DNA of 64,000 nt. Origin: Martinezella rhizogenes. GTDB taxonomy: Bacteria > Pseudomonadota > Alphaproteobacteria > Rhizobiales > Rhizobiaceae. The translations under genes were made by a program, and so were the position numbers. The stretch spans positions 248,001-312,000 of the forward strand of contig NZ_JUHG01000016.1 of assembly GCF_000799715.1 (NCBI RefSeq). The letters run 5' to 3'. Of the stretch, positions 37,063 through 46,114 are shown in pieces. The notes beneath the pieces are model-generated. The model searched no databases and was not told the DNA's origin. It was given only the letters and a program-made list of their open reading frames with translations. Each line of letters starts with the position of its first letter. Position 1 is the stretch's first letter.

Positions 37063-38220
37063 ATGAACGAGCAGTCCCTTGCAGGGCAGGCCGCGTTTGC
37101 GCCTGCCAATACGGCAGATATTGCCAACGCGTTGATCGCCGACACTGGTCTCAGGGTCGAGATCGACCGCAGGCGTGGCCGTGGCGCCGGGCTCAACCCG
37201 AGCGGCCGGTTCGAGCCGTTACAGCGCGAGACATTCGATGACGGCTGGCAGACCCTCGAAGATCTGCCGCCCTTCAAGACCGAGGTGCAGATCGAAAAGC
37301 CACGCACGGCAATCACCCGCAACGAATCCCCCGACATCCCATTCGACCGCTCCATCAATCCCTATCGTGGCTGCGAGCATGGCTGCATCTATTGTTTCGC
37401 GCGGCCGACGCACGCCTATATGGGCCTGTCGGCAGGGCTCGATTTCGAAGCGAAGCTGTTTGCCAAGCCGGATGCGGCGAAGCTTCTGGAACGAGAGCTG
37501 GCAAAGCCCGGCTACAAGCCGCGCGTCATCGCCATCGGCACCAATACCGACCCCTATCAGCCGATCGAGAAGGAATGGCGGATCATGCGTCAGATCCTCG
37601 AAGTGCTGAACAAGGCAAACCATCCGGTGGCGATCGTCACCAAGTCGGCGCTGGTCATGCGCGATATCGATATCCTGAAAGAAATGGCCGCCAAGAATCT
37701 GGTGCGGGTCGGCCTCTCCGTGACGACGCTCGACCGCAAGCTGGCCCGCACCATGGAGCCACGCGCGGCGACGCCGCAGCGGCGGCTGGAGGCGATCCGG
37801 GCGCTGAGCGAAGCGGGCATCCAGACCGCGATCATGGTGGCGCCGATCATCCCTGCCCTCAACGATCATGAGATCGAGCGCATCCTCGATGCCGGCAAGG
37901 CCGCCGGCGCCATGGAGGCGAGCTATGTCATCCTGCGCCTGCCGCTGGAGGTCAGCCCGCTGTTTCGCGACTGGCTGCTGCAGAACTATCCGGATCGCTA
38001 TCGCCACGTCATGTCGCTGATCCGCTCGATGCGCGGCGGCAAGGATTACGACGCGGATTTCAGCAAGCGCATGAAGGGCGCAGGCCCTTATGCCTGGCAG
38101 ATCAGCCGCCGCTTCGAAATGGCGACCAGGCGGCTGGAACTCACGCGCCGCAATATCGCATTGCGCGACGACCTGTTCGTGCCGCCGGATGGCAGCGGCG
38201 TGCAGCTCTCGTTGCTGTAA
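37063..38220 (+). CDS. PA0069-family radical SAM protein (SplB-like)
   Basis: A 385-residue radical SAM enzyme of the COG1533 group, related to spore photoproduct lyase. The cluster motif is C-x3-C-x2-C at Cys104, Cys108 and Cys111 (GCEHGCIYC). Other blocks: NPYRGC, IAIGTNTDPYQPIE, TKSALVMRDIDIL and NLVRVGLSVTT. Reaction not established; DNA repair is suspected from the SplB relation and from the LexA box upstream. It is monocistronic or leads into rnhB 105 bp later. Confidence 0.88.
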   Translation: MNEQSLAGQAAFAPANTADIANALIADTGLRVEIDRRRGRGAGLNPSGRFEPLQRETFDDGWQTLEDLPPFKTEVQIEKPRTAITRNESPDIPFDRSINPYRGCEHGCIYCFARPTHAYMGLSAGLDFEAKLFAKPDAAKLLERELAKPGYKPRVIAIGTNTDPYQPIEKEWRIMRQILEVLNKANHPVAIVTKSALVMRDIDILKEMAAKNLVRVGLSVTTLDRKLARTMEPRAATPQRRLEAIRALSEAGIQTAIMVAPIIPALNDHEIERILDAGKAAGAMEASYVILRLPLEVSPLFRDWLLQNYPDRYRHVMSLIRSMRGGKDYDADFSKRMKGAGPYAWQISRRFEMATRRLELTRRNIALRDDLFVPPDGSGVQLSLL

Positions 38221-38325
38221 CCCCTTTCCTCGCGGGTTTCCCTGCCCGCTGGAAGAGCCCCCCGGTTCGCCGCCATGATCCACCGGGGGCTTGCAGGAGA
38301 TCGGGTGGTGTGCGAGCGTTGCCGC

Positions 38326-38982
38326 ATGCCACGCAGACCACCCGATTCTCCCATGCTTTTCGACGAAGCCCCGATCGTTCCGAGCTTCGAGCTGGAGCTG
38401 ATAGCCCGCCGTGCCGGACATTGGCCCGTTGCCGGCGCCGATGAGGCGGGGCGCGGCCCCCTGGCGGGGCCAGTCGTCGCCGCCGCCGTTATTCTCGACC
38501 CCGAGCGTATTCCTCAGGGATTGAACGATTCCAAGCAGCTTTCGGCTGCCCGGCGCGAAGCGCTCTTCATCGAGATCCTTGCTACAGCGACCGTCTCCAT
38601 CGCCTCATCGAGCGCTACCCGTATCGACGTCACCGATATCCGCAAGGCGAGCCTCGATGCCATGCGCCGCGCCATCTGCGGGCTCGCCATGCCGGCAAGT
38701 TACGTCCTGACCGACGGGCTGGATGTGCCAGCCGGGCTCGCCTGCCCGGGCAAGGCCGTGGTCAAGGGCGATGCTCGCTCCTTTTCCATCGCGGCGGCCT
38801 CGATCGTCGCCAAGGTGACGCGCGACCGAATGATGACGCGTGCAGGCGACGTCTTTCCCGTCTATGGCTTCGCCGCCCATGCCGGCTACGGCACGGTCCA
38901 GCATCGCGCCGGCATCGAGAAGCATGGTCCCTGCTCGCTGCATCGCATGAGCTTTCGGCCCTTGCGAAGGGATGAAGCCTGA
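38326..38982 (+). CDS. rnhB: Ribonuclease HII
   Basis: Cuts the RNA strand at ribonucleotides embedded in DNA. The active-site start GADEAGRGPLAGPV (Asp39, Glu40) and NDSKQLSAARRE are diagnostic; VKGDARSFSIAAASIVAKVTRD and HAGYGTVQH complete the core. I chose ATG 38326 (MPRRPPDSPML, 218 residues) because it matches rhizobial N-termini; 38275 would add 17 residues. A hairpin-like GC region (about 38259-38290) lies just upstream. Confidence 0.94.
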   Translation: MPRRPPDSPMLFDEAPIVPSFELELIARRAGHWPVAGADEAGRGPLAGPVVAAAVILDPERIPQGLNDSKQLSAARREALFIEILATATVSIASSSATRIDVTDIRKASLDAMRRAICGLAMPASYVLTDGLDVPAGLACPGKAVVKGDARSFSIAAASIVAKVTRDRMMTRAGDVFPVYGFAAHAGYGTVQHRAGIEKHGPCSLHRMSFRPLRRDEA

Positions 38983-38988
38983 CGGCTA

Positions 38989-39774
38989 TCATCCGACAAG
39001 GCCAGCGACGATCCTCCCCCGGTTCTCGCTGACATAGGCGATATCGTTCCGGTAGATTCTATCGTGGCCGTCCTGAAGATCGCGACGATATTTCTCCACC
39101 CCGCGCATCGCTTCGCTTTCCATGAAACCGACCAGGGCATTCAGCCGTTCGACGATCATGTCCGGCAATGCCGGGCGCTGCTCCGCCTCCAAGCCATAAG
39201 CGTCGAGGAAGATGCGGGCACGGCGGATCTGCGCGTCCAGCCCGCCCAGGCTTTCCACCGCGATACCGGTGGAGAGAGGCGCCCAACGATAGAGGGCATA
39301 GGCCAGATCCCAGCCGCGCGGACCGGGATGAGCCGTCTCAAAATCGATGATGCCGGTCACGGCGCAGTCGTTCAGAACAACATTGTAGGGCGCGAAATCG
39401 CCGTGGCAGATGACCTCGATCGGCATGCGCGGCGACATTTGCCATTCCTGCTCCGTAGCCAGCGCCGGCAAAAATAATGTCGTACAGTCGTGATAGCGAC
39501 GCAACAGAGCAGCCGCCGACCGCAAGGCCGTCTCGGATCTCATATCCTCGCTGTCATCCAGATCGCCGGTCAGGCCGGGAAGAAAGCTCACCCTCTCCCA
39601 CACCGGGTCATATCCGGCTGGCAGCGGCGCATACGGAAAACCATGTCCATGAAGCGCCGCAAGCAATGCCTGCACGTCCGCCGTCCATGGACGAACGGGC
39701 CGAACGATGAAATCGCCCCTCCGAAACGGGCCGTCGCCCTCCTCCATCGTCAGCACCATCGCCTCTCCTGCCAA
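38989..39774 (-). CDS. Aminoglycoside-phosphotransferase-fold kinase
   Basis: A 261-residue protein of the APH/choline kinase fold. It shows the catalytic loop ICHGDFAPYN (Asp126, Asn131) and the metal motif GIIDFETAHPGP (Asp144). The N-terminal nucleotide lobe is short and irregular (GDFIVRPVRPWTADVQALL), so the domain may be truncated relative to drug kinases. The substrate is unknown; similar proteins act on sugars, choline or homoserine. Convergent with rnhB. Confidence 0.8.
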   Translation of the reverse strand: MAGEAMVLTMEEGDGPFRRGDFIVRPVRPWTADVQALLAALHGHGFPYAPLPAGYDPVWERVSFLPGLTGDLDDSEDMRSETALRSAAALLRRYHDCTTLFLPALATEQEWQMSPRMPIEVICHGDFAPYNVVLNDCAVTGIIDFETAHPGPRGWDLAYALYRWAPLSTGIAVESLGGLDAQIRRARIFLDAYGLEAEQRPALPDMIVERLNALVGFMESEAMRGVEKYRRDLQDGHDRIYRNDIAYVSENRGRIVAGLVG

Positions 39775-39840
39775 GCCTGCAATCTAGTTTCGATCGCCGG
39801 CCATCGTCAAACGTTGAGAAATGGAGAGTGGTCCGAAAAC

Positions 39841-39872
39841 AAAAAAAGCCCCGCCGAAGCGGGGCCTTTCAA
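39841..39872 (-). terminator. Intrinsic terminator of the F0 ATP synthase operon
   Basis: On the minus strand GGCCCCGC-TTCG-GCGGGGC is followed by seven T. It lies 20-50 bp after the atpF stop. Confidence 0.93.
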
Positions 39873-39890
39873 AAATGATCGCTTACGCGC

Positions 39891-40382
39891 TTAGTTCAGC
39901 CGGGTCTTCACTTCGCTGACAGCGGTGTTGAACAGCTCGGACTGGACCTTGCCGCCGGTCTTCTTGGCGAGCACGGATTCGGCGGCGGAGATGGCCAGGT
40001 CGACGGCAGCGGAACGAACCGCCTTCATCGCATCGGCTTCCGCCTGCTTGATCTTCTGCTCGGAGAGCGCCGTGCGGTTGGCGACGAATTCCTCGGTCTT
40101 CTTGCGGGCTTCCGTCGTCAGCATCTCGGCTTCGCGCTCGGCGGCGGCAACGATATTCGCCGCGTCCGCTTCGGCTTCCTTGCGCTTGCGCTGATATTCC
40201 GCCAGCAGATGCTGGGCCTCTTCGCGCAGGCGCTTGGCTTCGGCCAGTTCGTTACGGATCTGATCGGCACGGTCGTCCAGCGACTTTGCCATCATACCCG
40301 GAACCTTCAGGTAGACGACGAGGCCGATGAACAGGAGCAATGCAACGAAAGCAAAGAAAGTTTCGTCAAGAGCAAATGACAT
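39891..40382 (-). CDS. atpF: ATP synthase F0 subunit b
   Basis: Peripheral-stalk subunit of the F0F1 ATP synthase. 163 residues: one membrane helix (FFAFVALLLFIGLVVYLKV) then a long charged coiled coil (KSLDDRADQIRNELAEAKRLREEAQ and on, listed here only in part). Last gene of the operon, three bases after the b' gene. Confidence 0.95.
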   Translation of the reverse strand: MSFALDETFFAFVALLLFIGLVVYLKVPGMMAKSLDDRADQIRNELAEAKRLREEAQHLLAEYQRKRKEAEADAANIVAAAEREAEMLTTEARKKTEEFVANRTALSEQKIKQAEADAMKAVRSAAVDLAISAAESVLAKKTGGKVQSELFNTAVSEVKTRLN

Positions 40383-40385
40383 GGA

Positions 40386-40985
40386 TCAACCCTCCCGCTT
40401 GGCGGATGCTTCGGCAACGGCCGAAGCGACATCAGCCTTGCCAGCGACGTTGCCGACGAGCTGCTCGACGACGGCCGAAGCCGTTTCTTCCGCAATCGCG
40501 CCGACGTCAGCGAAGGCTTTCGTCTTGATCTCGCCGATGCGCGCTTCAGCGGCTTTCAGCTTTTCGGAAAGGCTTGCTTCGATCGCCTTGCGATCTGCCT
40601 CAGCCTTGGCCTTGGCGGCATCGCGAGCGGTTGCACCGATCGAATTCGCCTTGGCGCGGGCTGCGGCCAATTCGCTTTCATAGGTTGCGACAGCTGCATC
40701 GGCCTCGGACTTCAAGCGCGAAGCTTCCTCGATATCCTGGGCGATACGGTCATGCCGGCTTTCCAGAATGTTGCCGACGCGCGGAATGACGATCTTCTGC
40801 ATGGCTATGTAGAAGATGACGAAAGTGATCACCAGCCAAAGCAGCTGTGACGGATAGGTCGTATGGTCAAACGGCGGGAATACGCCTGCGTGATGGCCCT
40901 GTTCGGGCGCACCGGTTTCCGTATGCACCGCGCCGGCTGCCGGCGGTGCTTCGTCAGCGTAAGCCGGGGTCACAAACATGCTCAC
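40386..40985 (-). CDS. atpG: ATP synthase F0 subunit b'
   Basis: Second, diverged b-type subunit found in alphaproteobacteria and phototrophs; b and b' form a heterodimeric stalk. 199 residues: a Pro/Ala/His-containing N-terminus, a membrane helix (SQLLWLVITFVIFYIAMQ) and a coiled coil (ILESRHDRIAQDIEEASRLK). Strong ribosome site GGAGGTGAGC before ATG. The symbol follows rhizobial usage for b'; atpF2 is the alternative name. Confidence 0.95.
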   Translation of the reverse strand: MSMFVTPAYADEAPPAAGAVHTETGAPEQGHHAGVFPPFDHTTYPSQLLWLVITFVIFYIAMQKIVIPRVGNILESRHDRIAQDIEEASRLKSEADAAVATYESELAAARAKANSIGATARDAAKAKAEADRKAIEASLSEKLKAAEARIGEIKTKAFADVGAIAEETASAVVEQLVGNVAGKADVASAVAEASAKREG

Positions 40986-41011
40986 CTCCAGGTGGTCTGC
41001 AAATACAAAGA

Positions 41012-41041
41012 ATCACGGCTCGCTGTCTCGCGAACCGTGAT
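41012..41041 (-). promoter_or_regulatory. Hairpin between atpE and the b' gene
   Basis: ATCACGGCTCGC and GCGAACCGTGAT pair over 12 bp with one G-U pair around a six-base loop. It starts 20 bp after the atpE stop and has no T run. Likely protects the atpE message or limits read-through, fitting the higher copy number of subunit c. Confidence 0.6.
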
Positions 41042-41060
41042 CTATTAGACGCCGCTGAAA

Positions 41061-41288
41061 TCAGACGGCGAAGAGCAGAAGGAGAGCGATGAGCAGCGAG
41101 AAGATGCCCAGAGCTTCCGTAACGGCGAAACCGAATACCAGACGGCCGAACTGGCTGTCAGCGGCAGACGGATTGCGCAGTGCGCCGGACAGGTAGCTGC
41201 CGAAGATATTGCCGAGGCCGAGAGCCGTGCCGGCCATACCAAAGCAAGCCAAACCTGCGCCGATGAACTTTGCTGCTTCCGCGTCCAT
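41061..41288 (-). CDS. atpE: ATP synthase F0 subunit c
   Basis: Proteolipid of the rotor ring. 75 residues: helix 1 (FIGAGLACFGMAGTALGLGNIFGSYL), the polar loop with RNPS, and helix 2 (VFGFAVTEALGIFSLLIALLLLF) carrying the proton-binding Glu in VTEALG (Glu58 or near). Start at 41288 (MDAEAAKFIG); a longer frame is upstream non-coding. The sequence fits a proton, not sodium, ring by inference. Confidence 0.97.
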   Translation of the reverse strand: MDAEAAKFIGAGLACFGMAGTALGLGNIFGSYLSGALRNPSAADSQFGRLVFGFAVTEALGIFSLLIALLLLFAV

Positions 41289-41356
41289 GTTGAACTCCTT
41301 TGAAATGGTTGTTGCGGTGAATGACTGACGCCCTGCAGACGCCAATGTCTTAATCC

Positions 41357-42109
41357 TTAGTGGCCGCCCGGATGGACTGCGTCGTTGAGGTACATGCAAG
41401 TCAGCACCGCAAAGACGTAGGCCTGAAGGAAGGCTACGAGGAACTCGAGACCGGTCAGGGCGACGGTCATAATGAGGGGAAGAATGGCACCACCGATGCC
41501 AAGCGCGCCAAGGGTTCCGAGCGAGGCGACGAAGCCTGCGAACACCTTGAGCGTGATATGGCCAGCGAGCATGTTGGCGAAAAGACGAACGGAGAGCGAA
41601 ATCGGCCGGGACAGGAAGGAGATGATTTCGATGATCACCACCAGCGGCAGGAGAATGCCGGGAACGCCCTGCGGCACGAAGAGCTTGAGGAAGCCGAAGC
41701 CATGCTTGATGAAGCCGTAAAGGATGACCGTCAGGATGACCAGAAGTGCCAGCGCAAAGGTGACGATGATCTGGCTGGTAACGGTGTAGAAATAGGGAAC
41801 CATGCCGAGCAGGTTGGCCGTCAGCACGAACATGAAGAGCGAGAAGACCAGCGGGAAGAACTTCATCCCCTTGGTTCCCGCCCCTTCTTTCAGCATCGAG
41901 GCAATGAACTCATAGGCCATCTCTGCGACCGACTGGGAGCGGCCCGGAATGACGCTGCGCGCCGAGGTGGCGAAATACAGGAAGCCGGCGGAAATCACTG
42001 CCGAAGCGACCATGAACAGCGAAGCATTGGTGAACGAAAAATCAATTCCGCCGATATCGATCGGGATAATCTTGAAGATCAGGAACTGATGGGTAGGACC
42101 GTTTGCCAC
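41357..42109 (-). CDS. atpB: ATP synthase F0 subunit a
   Basis: Proton-channel subunit a, 250 residues when started at the GTG at 42109 (VANGPTHQFLIFK); a longer frame up to 42256 reads unlike the family. Conserved SLSVRLFANMLAGH holds the essential Arg in helix 4; LEFLVAFLQAYVFAVLTCMYLNDAVH is the last helix (split across residues 221-246). GAAAGAGA upstream of GTG serves as ribosome site. Confidence 0.96.
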   Translation of the reverse strand: MANGPTHQFLIFKIIPIDIGGIDFSFTNASLFMVASAVISAGFLYFATSARSVIPGRSQSVAEMAYEFIASMLKEGAGTKGMKFFPLVFSLFMFVLTANLLGMVPYFYTVTSQIIVTFALALLVILTVILYGFIKHGFGFLKLFVPQGVPGILLPLVVIIEIISFLSRPISLSVRLFANMLAGHITLKVFAGFVASLGTLGALGIGGAILPLIMTVALTGLEFLVAFLQAYVFAVLTCMYLNDAVHPGGH

Positions 42110-42188
42110 CGCTTGTTCTCTTTCATTTTCCCGCTCGATCGAGCGGATGCCTCTCACCAGGAAACCACGCCTCAGCGCCGCCTCCGCC

Positions 42189-42533
42189 TCATTTTTTATC
42201 GAGCCCGTGCTTCTCGAGCATAGGTGTCGCCACCTTGCCCGCGGAGCGCAGAACATTCAGCACGCCGGCACAGAATCCGAGAAGCAGCAAAATAATCATG
42301 CCCCACGGCGCCGTACCAACAAAACGGTCGAAAACATAGCCCAAAACAGCACCAACGATGATCGCAGCGATAAATTCACTGGAAAGCTTCATTGCCTGGG
42401 CATAGCCTTTGCGGCTCACCTCGGCGCGAACTTCCGCGCGTTCATCATCTCTCATCTCGGCGCGCTTGCTTGCCAGCTCGGCTCCCAAGTGCTCCCGACG
42501 CTCTTCCAGACTTTCGTCGCGGTCGTCCGTCAT
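42189..42533 (-). CDS. atpI: ATP synthase protein I
   Basis: Small membrane protein that assists c-ring assembly. 114 residues from ATG 42533, which has a very strong GGGGGAGG. The acidic/basic N-terminus (ESLEERREHLGAELASKR) is followed by two membrane helices (FIAAIIVGAVLGYVF and MIILLLLGFCAGVLNVL). First gene of the F0 operon; an upstream 312-bp region holds the promoter. Confidence 0.93.
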   Translation of the reverse strand: MTDDRDESLEERREHLGAELASKRAEMRDDERAEVRAEVSRKGYAQAMKLSSEFIAAIIVGAVLGYVFDRFVGTAPWGMIILLLLGFCAGVLNVLRSAGKVATPMLEKHGLDKK

Positions 42534-42845
42534 GGTGATATCCTCCCCCTTTTCGCTGCGCGCAGTCCCATTTCCCCGGTCAACGCGTAAACGAACAGGA
42601 GGTTTCCCCACCTTTCGGCCCGTTTTGAAGTCGCGCGCAACATAGTTTTAGGAAAAAGCATAGTCAAGGCGTAGACGTCATCTGTCCAGCCATAAATTAG
42701 CCGAATTAAATCATAACCTTAGCGTGAAGGTGCGATGCAAGGCGAAATCTGAGCCGAAGAATCCTCTTCAGGCCGCGCATTACTGCGGCTTTTTTGCCTG
42801 CCGCCCATCACCTGCGGTGGCGGACAACCCTCTCCAGCAACCACT
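42534..42845. other. Intergenic region upstream of atpI
   Basis: Should contain the F0 operon promoter and the 3' end of the cell wall hydrolase gene. A GCCGC...GCGGCTTTTTT hairpin near 42774-42798 is oriented for the + strand, and a GAAGAATCCTCTTC near-palindrome lies near 42758. No gene is seen. Confidence 0.4.
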
Positions 42846-44024
42846 TCAACTCCAGCCGCCGCCATAGGTGCGATAGAAGATGTGCATGCCGATACGGCCG
42901 ACCTTCACCATCTCCGCCGCCCATTTCGGCCTGACGTAGACCGCGTGATAGTGTGTGGCGGAACCGACTTCCGGCAACCAGATCTTGCCAGCGGTCACGG
43001 CCATCGCCACCTGACGGGCAATTCTCCAATGGTCCGTCGAATTGACCCGGTCCTTGACGTTGTCGCAAGCGAAGGAGAACTGGCAGGCATTGTGCCAGTC
43101 GTCATTCTGATAGACGACGCCGCAAATGGTCTTTGGATAGGCCGGATTGCGGACGCGGTTGAGGATGACCTGGGCGACGGCCGCCTGGCCCTTTACCGAT
43201 TCCCCACGCGCCTCGAAATAGATGCCGGTCGCCAGGCATTGCTGCTCGTCGGAGGAAAAGACCGAGGGCGGCAAGACACTCGCGGCCCAGGCATGATCCT
43301 GTGGCCCAATCTGCGGCACGAAGCGACCGTCATTGTCCTGATCCTTGGCCAAAATCGAATCGAAGGGCGAAACATTGGCGTAGTCCGGCGACGGCGATGC
43401 ATAGGCGGCGGCGAGAACATCGCCATCCTGGCTGGTCACTAGGCTCGCCAGATAGGATGGCACGCTGTCGTCCGGCTTCGGCGGCTGCTTCTTATAGAAG
43501 GCCGTGGCGATCTGGATTTCCTTGCCGCCCATTCTGGGCTTCAGGAAAGCGGTTCTGTCCCTGGTGTCAAACTCCGGGCGGAGCAACATGCTCTGACGCT
43601 GCAGCACGGAACCGGCGGAGAAATCCTTCGGCGGCTGCATCGGCGTAACGGCAACCACTCGGCTCTTCTTGTCCTCGCGATTGATGCGGTCTTCGTCCGG
43701 CCTGGGATCGCTCCCCTTCTGCTCCGACGTGAAGGCAACACGACCGCCGTCGGGCAGGACAAGACCGCCGTCACCAATGGCGGCCGCCGTCGATGCATCG
43801 CCGAAGGCAAGCTCGGCCTGATGCGTCGAGCCGGCCGGGGAATTGGTGATTACCATGCGCCAGTTGCTGCCGCCCCTATCGATGCCCGCCAGAAGGCCGG
43901 CAAGATCGGCATAGGCCGCGCTCGACGGAAAGACGAGCCACGCGCAAAACCCGAAGACGGCAGGAGACGTCCAGTTTTTCGGCACCAGGCCAAACTTGCG
44001 GAAAGCACGACGCGGACGAAACAA
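42846..44024 (-). CDS. SleB-type cell wall hydrolase
   Basis: A 392-residue exported protein: N-terminal signal (FGFCAWLVFPSSAAYA), a long low-complexity middle (about 40-260), then a Hydrolase_2/SleB catalytic domain (about 270-390; QCLATGIYFEARGESVKGQA with the likely catalytic Glu, ILNRVRNPAYPKTICGVVYQ, AVYVRPKWA). It probably cleaves peptidoglycan glycan strands. A TTG start at 44024 has GGAG seven bases before it. A CtrA-type site lies about 50-70 bp upstream, suggesting cell-cycle control. Confidence 0.88.
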   Translation of the reverse strand: MFRPRRAFRKFGLVPKNWTSPAVFGFCAWLVFPSSAAYADLAGLLAGIDRGGSNWRMVITNSPAGSTHQAELAFGDASTAAAIGDGGLVLPDGGRVAFTSEQKGSDPRPDEDRINREDKKSRVVAVTPMQPPKDFSAGSVLQRQSMLLRPEFDTRDRTAFLKPRMGGKEIQIATAFYKKQPPKPDDSVPSYLASLVTSQDGDVLAAAYASPSPDYANVSPFDSILAKDQDNDGRFVPQIGPQDHAWAASVLPPSVFSSDEQQCLATGIYFEARGESVKGQAAVAQVILNRVRNPAYPKTICGVVYQNDDWHNACQFSFACDNVKDRVNSTDHWRIARQVAMAVTAGKIWLPEVGSATHYHAVYVRPKWAAEMVKVGRIGMHIFYRTYGGGWS

Positions 44025-44072
44025 TACCGGACTCCAAACGGCACTCGGGACTAGGAGCCGGAATAATCTCCC

Positions 44073-44095
44073 ATTAACCTTGATGGATGGTTAAT
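44073..44095 (-). promoter_or_regulatory. CtrA-type site upstream of the cell wall hydrolase gene
   Basis: ATTAACC and GGTTAAT are exact complements 9 bp apart. Read on the minus strand the right arm gives TTAACCAT, the CtrA half-site consensus. It lies 49-71 bp before the hydrolase start. Confidence 0.6.
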
Positions 44096-44143
44096 TCAGG
44101 CTTTTGCATGTCCACGAATACATTCGGAAAGATTGCAAGCAAA

Positions 44144-44174
44144 AGGCCCGGCGGAAATCCACCGGGCCTCTTTT
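44144..44174 (-). terminator. Intrinsic terminator of kup
   Basis: AGGCCCGGCGG and CCACCGGGCCT pair with one G-U; read on the minus strand it is followed by TTTTGC. Confidence 0.85.
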
Positions 44175-44195
44175 AAGACAATGCTTTGGTTCGCA

Positions 44196-46097
44196 TCAGA
44201 TAATGACGTGCGAGCCCAATTCCACCACCCGGTTGGCCGGCAGGCGGAAGTAGTCGGAGGGATCGGTCGCGGCGTTGGCCAGCGCGATGTAGAGCCGGTC
44301 CTGCCAGTGCGGCATGCCGGATTTGGCGTCGGGCACCAGCTTGCGGCGGCCGAGATAAAAGGAGGTCGACATGATGTCGAACTTCAGCCCGGTCTTGCGG
44401 AGCGTCGCCAGCGCCTGCGAGACGTTCTGCGATTCCATGAAGCCGAAGCGCAGTTCGACGCGCGAGAAGCGGTCGGAAACCTTTTCGACCGAATAGCGGT
44501 CTTCCTGGGGCACGCGCGGCTTGTTGGTGGTGCGGATGGTCAGGATGACGTTCTTGTCATGCAGGACGTGGTTGTGCTTCAGATTGTGAAGAAGTGCGGC
44601 CGGCGCCGATTCCGGATCGCTGGTGAGGAAGATCGCCGTGCCCGGCACATGCGCCGGGGAATGATCGCTCTTGCGCTCGATCGAGCTGACGAAGGACGAC
44701 AGCGGGATATCCGTATGCCGCGTCTTCTCCATCAGGATGGCGCTGCCGCGACGCCAGGTCCACATGATCACGGTGAAGGCGGTTGCGATCAGCACCGGAA
44801 CATAGCCGCCGTCGTGGATCTTCAGCAGGTTGGCGCCGAGGAAGACGAACTCCAGCAATAGCAGCGGCGTCAGCACGGCAATCGCCATTGGCAGCGTCCA
44901 GTTCCAGCGAACCCGGACGAATTCGAAGGCCATGATCGAGGTAACGACCATGGCACCGGTCACCGAGATACCGTAGGCCGTTGCCAGCGCATCCGAGGTC
45001 TTGAAGCTCAGCACCAGGAAGATGACGCCGAAGAACAGCACGGCGTTGACCGAGGGCAGGAAGATCTGGCCGGTATTGGTTTCGGAGGTGATGAGGATTT
45101 CCATACGCGGCAGGAAGCCGAGATGGATAGCCTGGCGCGTCAGCGAGAAGGCGCCGGTAATGACCGCCTGGCTGGCGATGATCGTTGCCATGGTGGCGAG
45201 AATGACCACCGGCAGAAGCGCCCAATGCGGATACATCAGGAAGAACGGATCGGACATGGCGAGCGGCTCGCGCAGCACCAGCGCGCCCTGGCCGAGATAG
45301 TTCAGCGTCAGCGACGGAAATACCAGAACGAACCAGGCCCACTGGATCGGCCGCCGGCCGAAATGGCCGAGATCAGCATAAAGCGCTTCAGCACCGGTGA
45401 CGGTCAGGAAGACCGCGCCGAGCACCACGACGCCCAGAAAGCCCTCGTTCATCAGAAAGTTGACCGCATACCAGGGATTGAGGGCCGCCAGGATGCCGAA
45501 ATCATCGGAGATATGCATGATGCCGGCAATGCCCATGACGAGGAACCAGATCACCGTGATCGGGCCGAAGAAGCGCGCAACCGCGCCTGTGCCATGCGAC
45601 TGGATGGCAAAGAGCAGTGCCAGGATCGCGACCGAGATTGGCACGATATAGTCCGACAGCGTCGGCGTGACCAGCTTCAGACCTTCGACGGCCGAAAGAA
45701 CCGACAGGGCCGGGGTGATCATCGCATCGCCGAGAAAGAGCGCAGCACCCAGAAGTCCGAGAAGCATGAGAACGGCGGTATGGCCGTTCGCCGTCTTCAT
45801 CAGCAGCGCCAGAAGCGACAGCGTGCCGCCTTCGCCGTCATTGTCGGCGCGCAGCAGAAAAAGGACATATTTCATGGTGACGATGATCGTCAGCGCCCAG
45901 AACATCAGCGAAACGAGGCTGATGACCTCACCACGCGTCAGGCCATCGGCGGCCACCGGCTTCAGCGCCTCGCGAAAGGCGTAAAGCGGGCTCGTACCGA
46001 TATCGCCATATACAACGCCAACAGATCCGATGGCGAGGTAGGACAGTTTACGGATGCTCATTTTCCCGTCGGGAGAATGATGGGTTTCGTCAGACAT
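44196..46097 (-). CDS. kup: Low-affinity potassium transporter Kup
   Basis: KUP/HAK/KT-family K+/H+ symporter of 633 residues. Start SIRKLSYLAIGSVGVVYGDIGTSPLYAF (split across residues 14-41), where GVVYGDIGTSPLY is diagnostic. About 12 membrane helices follow, then a cytoplasmic C-terminal domain (about 460-633). It starts 17 bp after corA, same strand, and so forms a Mg/K uptake operon. Rhizobia often carry several kup copies; this is one of them by inference. Confidence 0.94.
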   Translation of the reverse strand: MSDETHHSPDGKMSIRKLSYLAIGSVGVVYGDIGTSPLYAFREALKPVAADGLTRGEVISLVSLMFWALTIIVTMKYVLFLLRADNDGEGGTLSLLALLMKTANGHTAVLMLLGLLGAALFLGDAMITPALSVLSAVEGLKLVTPTLSDYIVPISVAILALLFAIQSHGTGAVARFFGPITVIWFLVMGIAGIMHISDDFGILAALNPWYAVNFLMNEGFLGVVVLGAVFLTVTGAEALYADLGHFGRRPIQWAWFVLVFPSLTLNYLGQGALVLREPLAMSDPFFLMYPHWALLPVVILATMATIIASQAVITGAFSLTRQAIHLGFLPRMEILITSETNTGQIFLPSVNAVLFFGVIFLVLSFKTSDALATAYGISVTGAMVVTSIMAFEFVRVRWNWTLPMAIAVLTPLLLLEFVFLGANLLKIHDGGYVPVLIATAFTVIMWTWRRGSAILMEKTRHTDIPLSSFVSSIERKSDHSPAHVPGTAIFLTSDPESAPAALLHNLKHNHVLHDKNVILTIRTTNKPRVPQEDRYSVEKVSDRFSRVELRFGFMESQNVSQALATLRKTGLKFDIMSTSFYLGRRKLVPDAKSGMPHWQDRLYIALANAATDPSDYFRLPANRVVELGSHVII

Positions 46098-46114
46098 TCA
46101 GGATCACTAGACTC

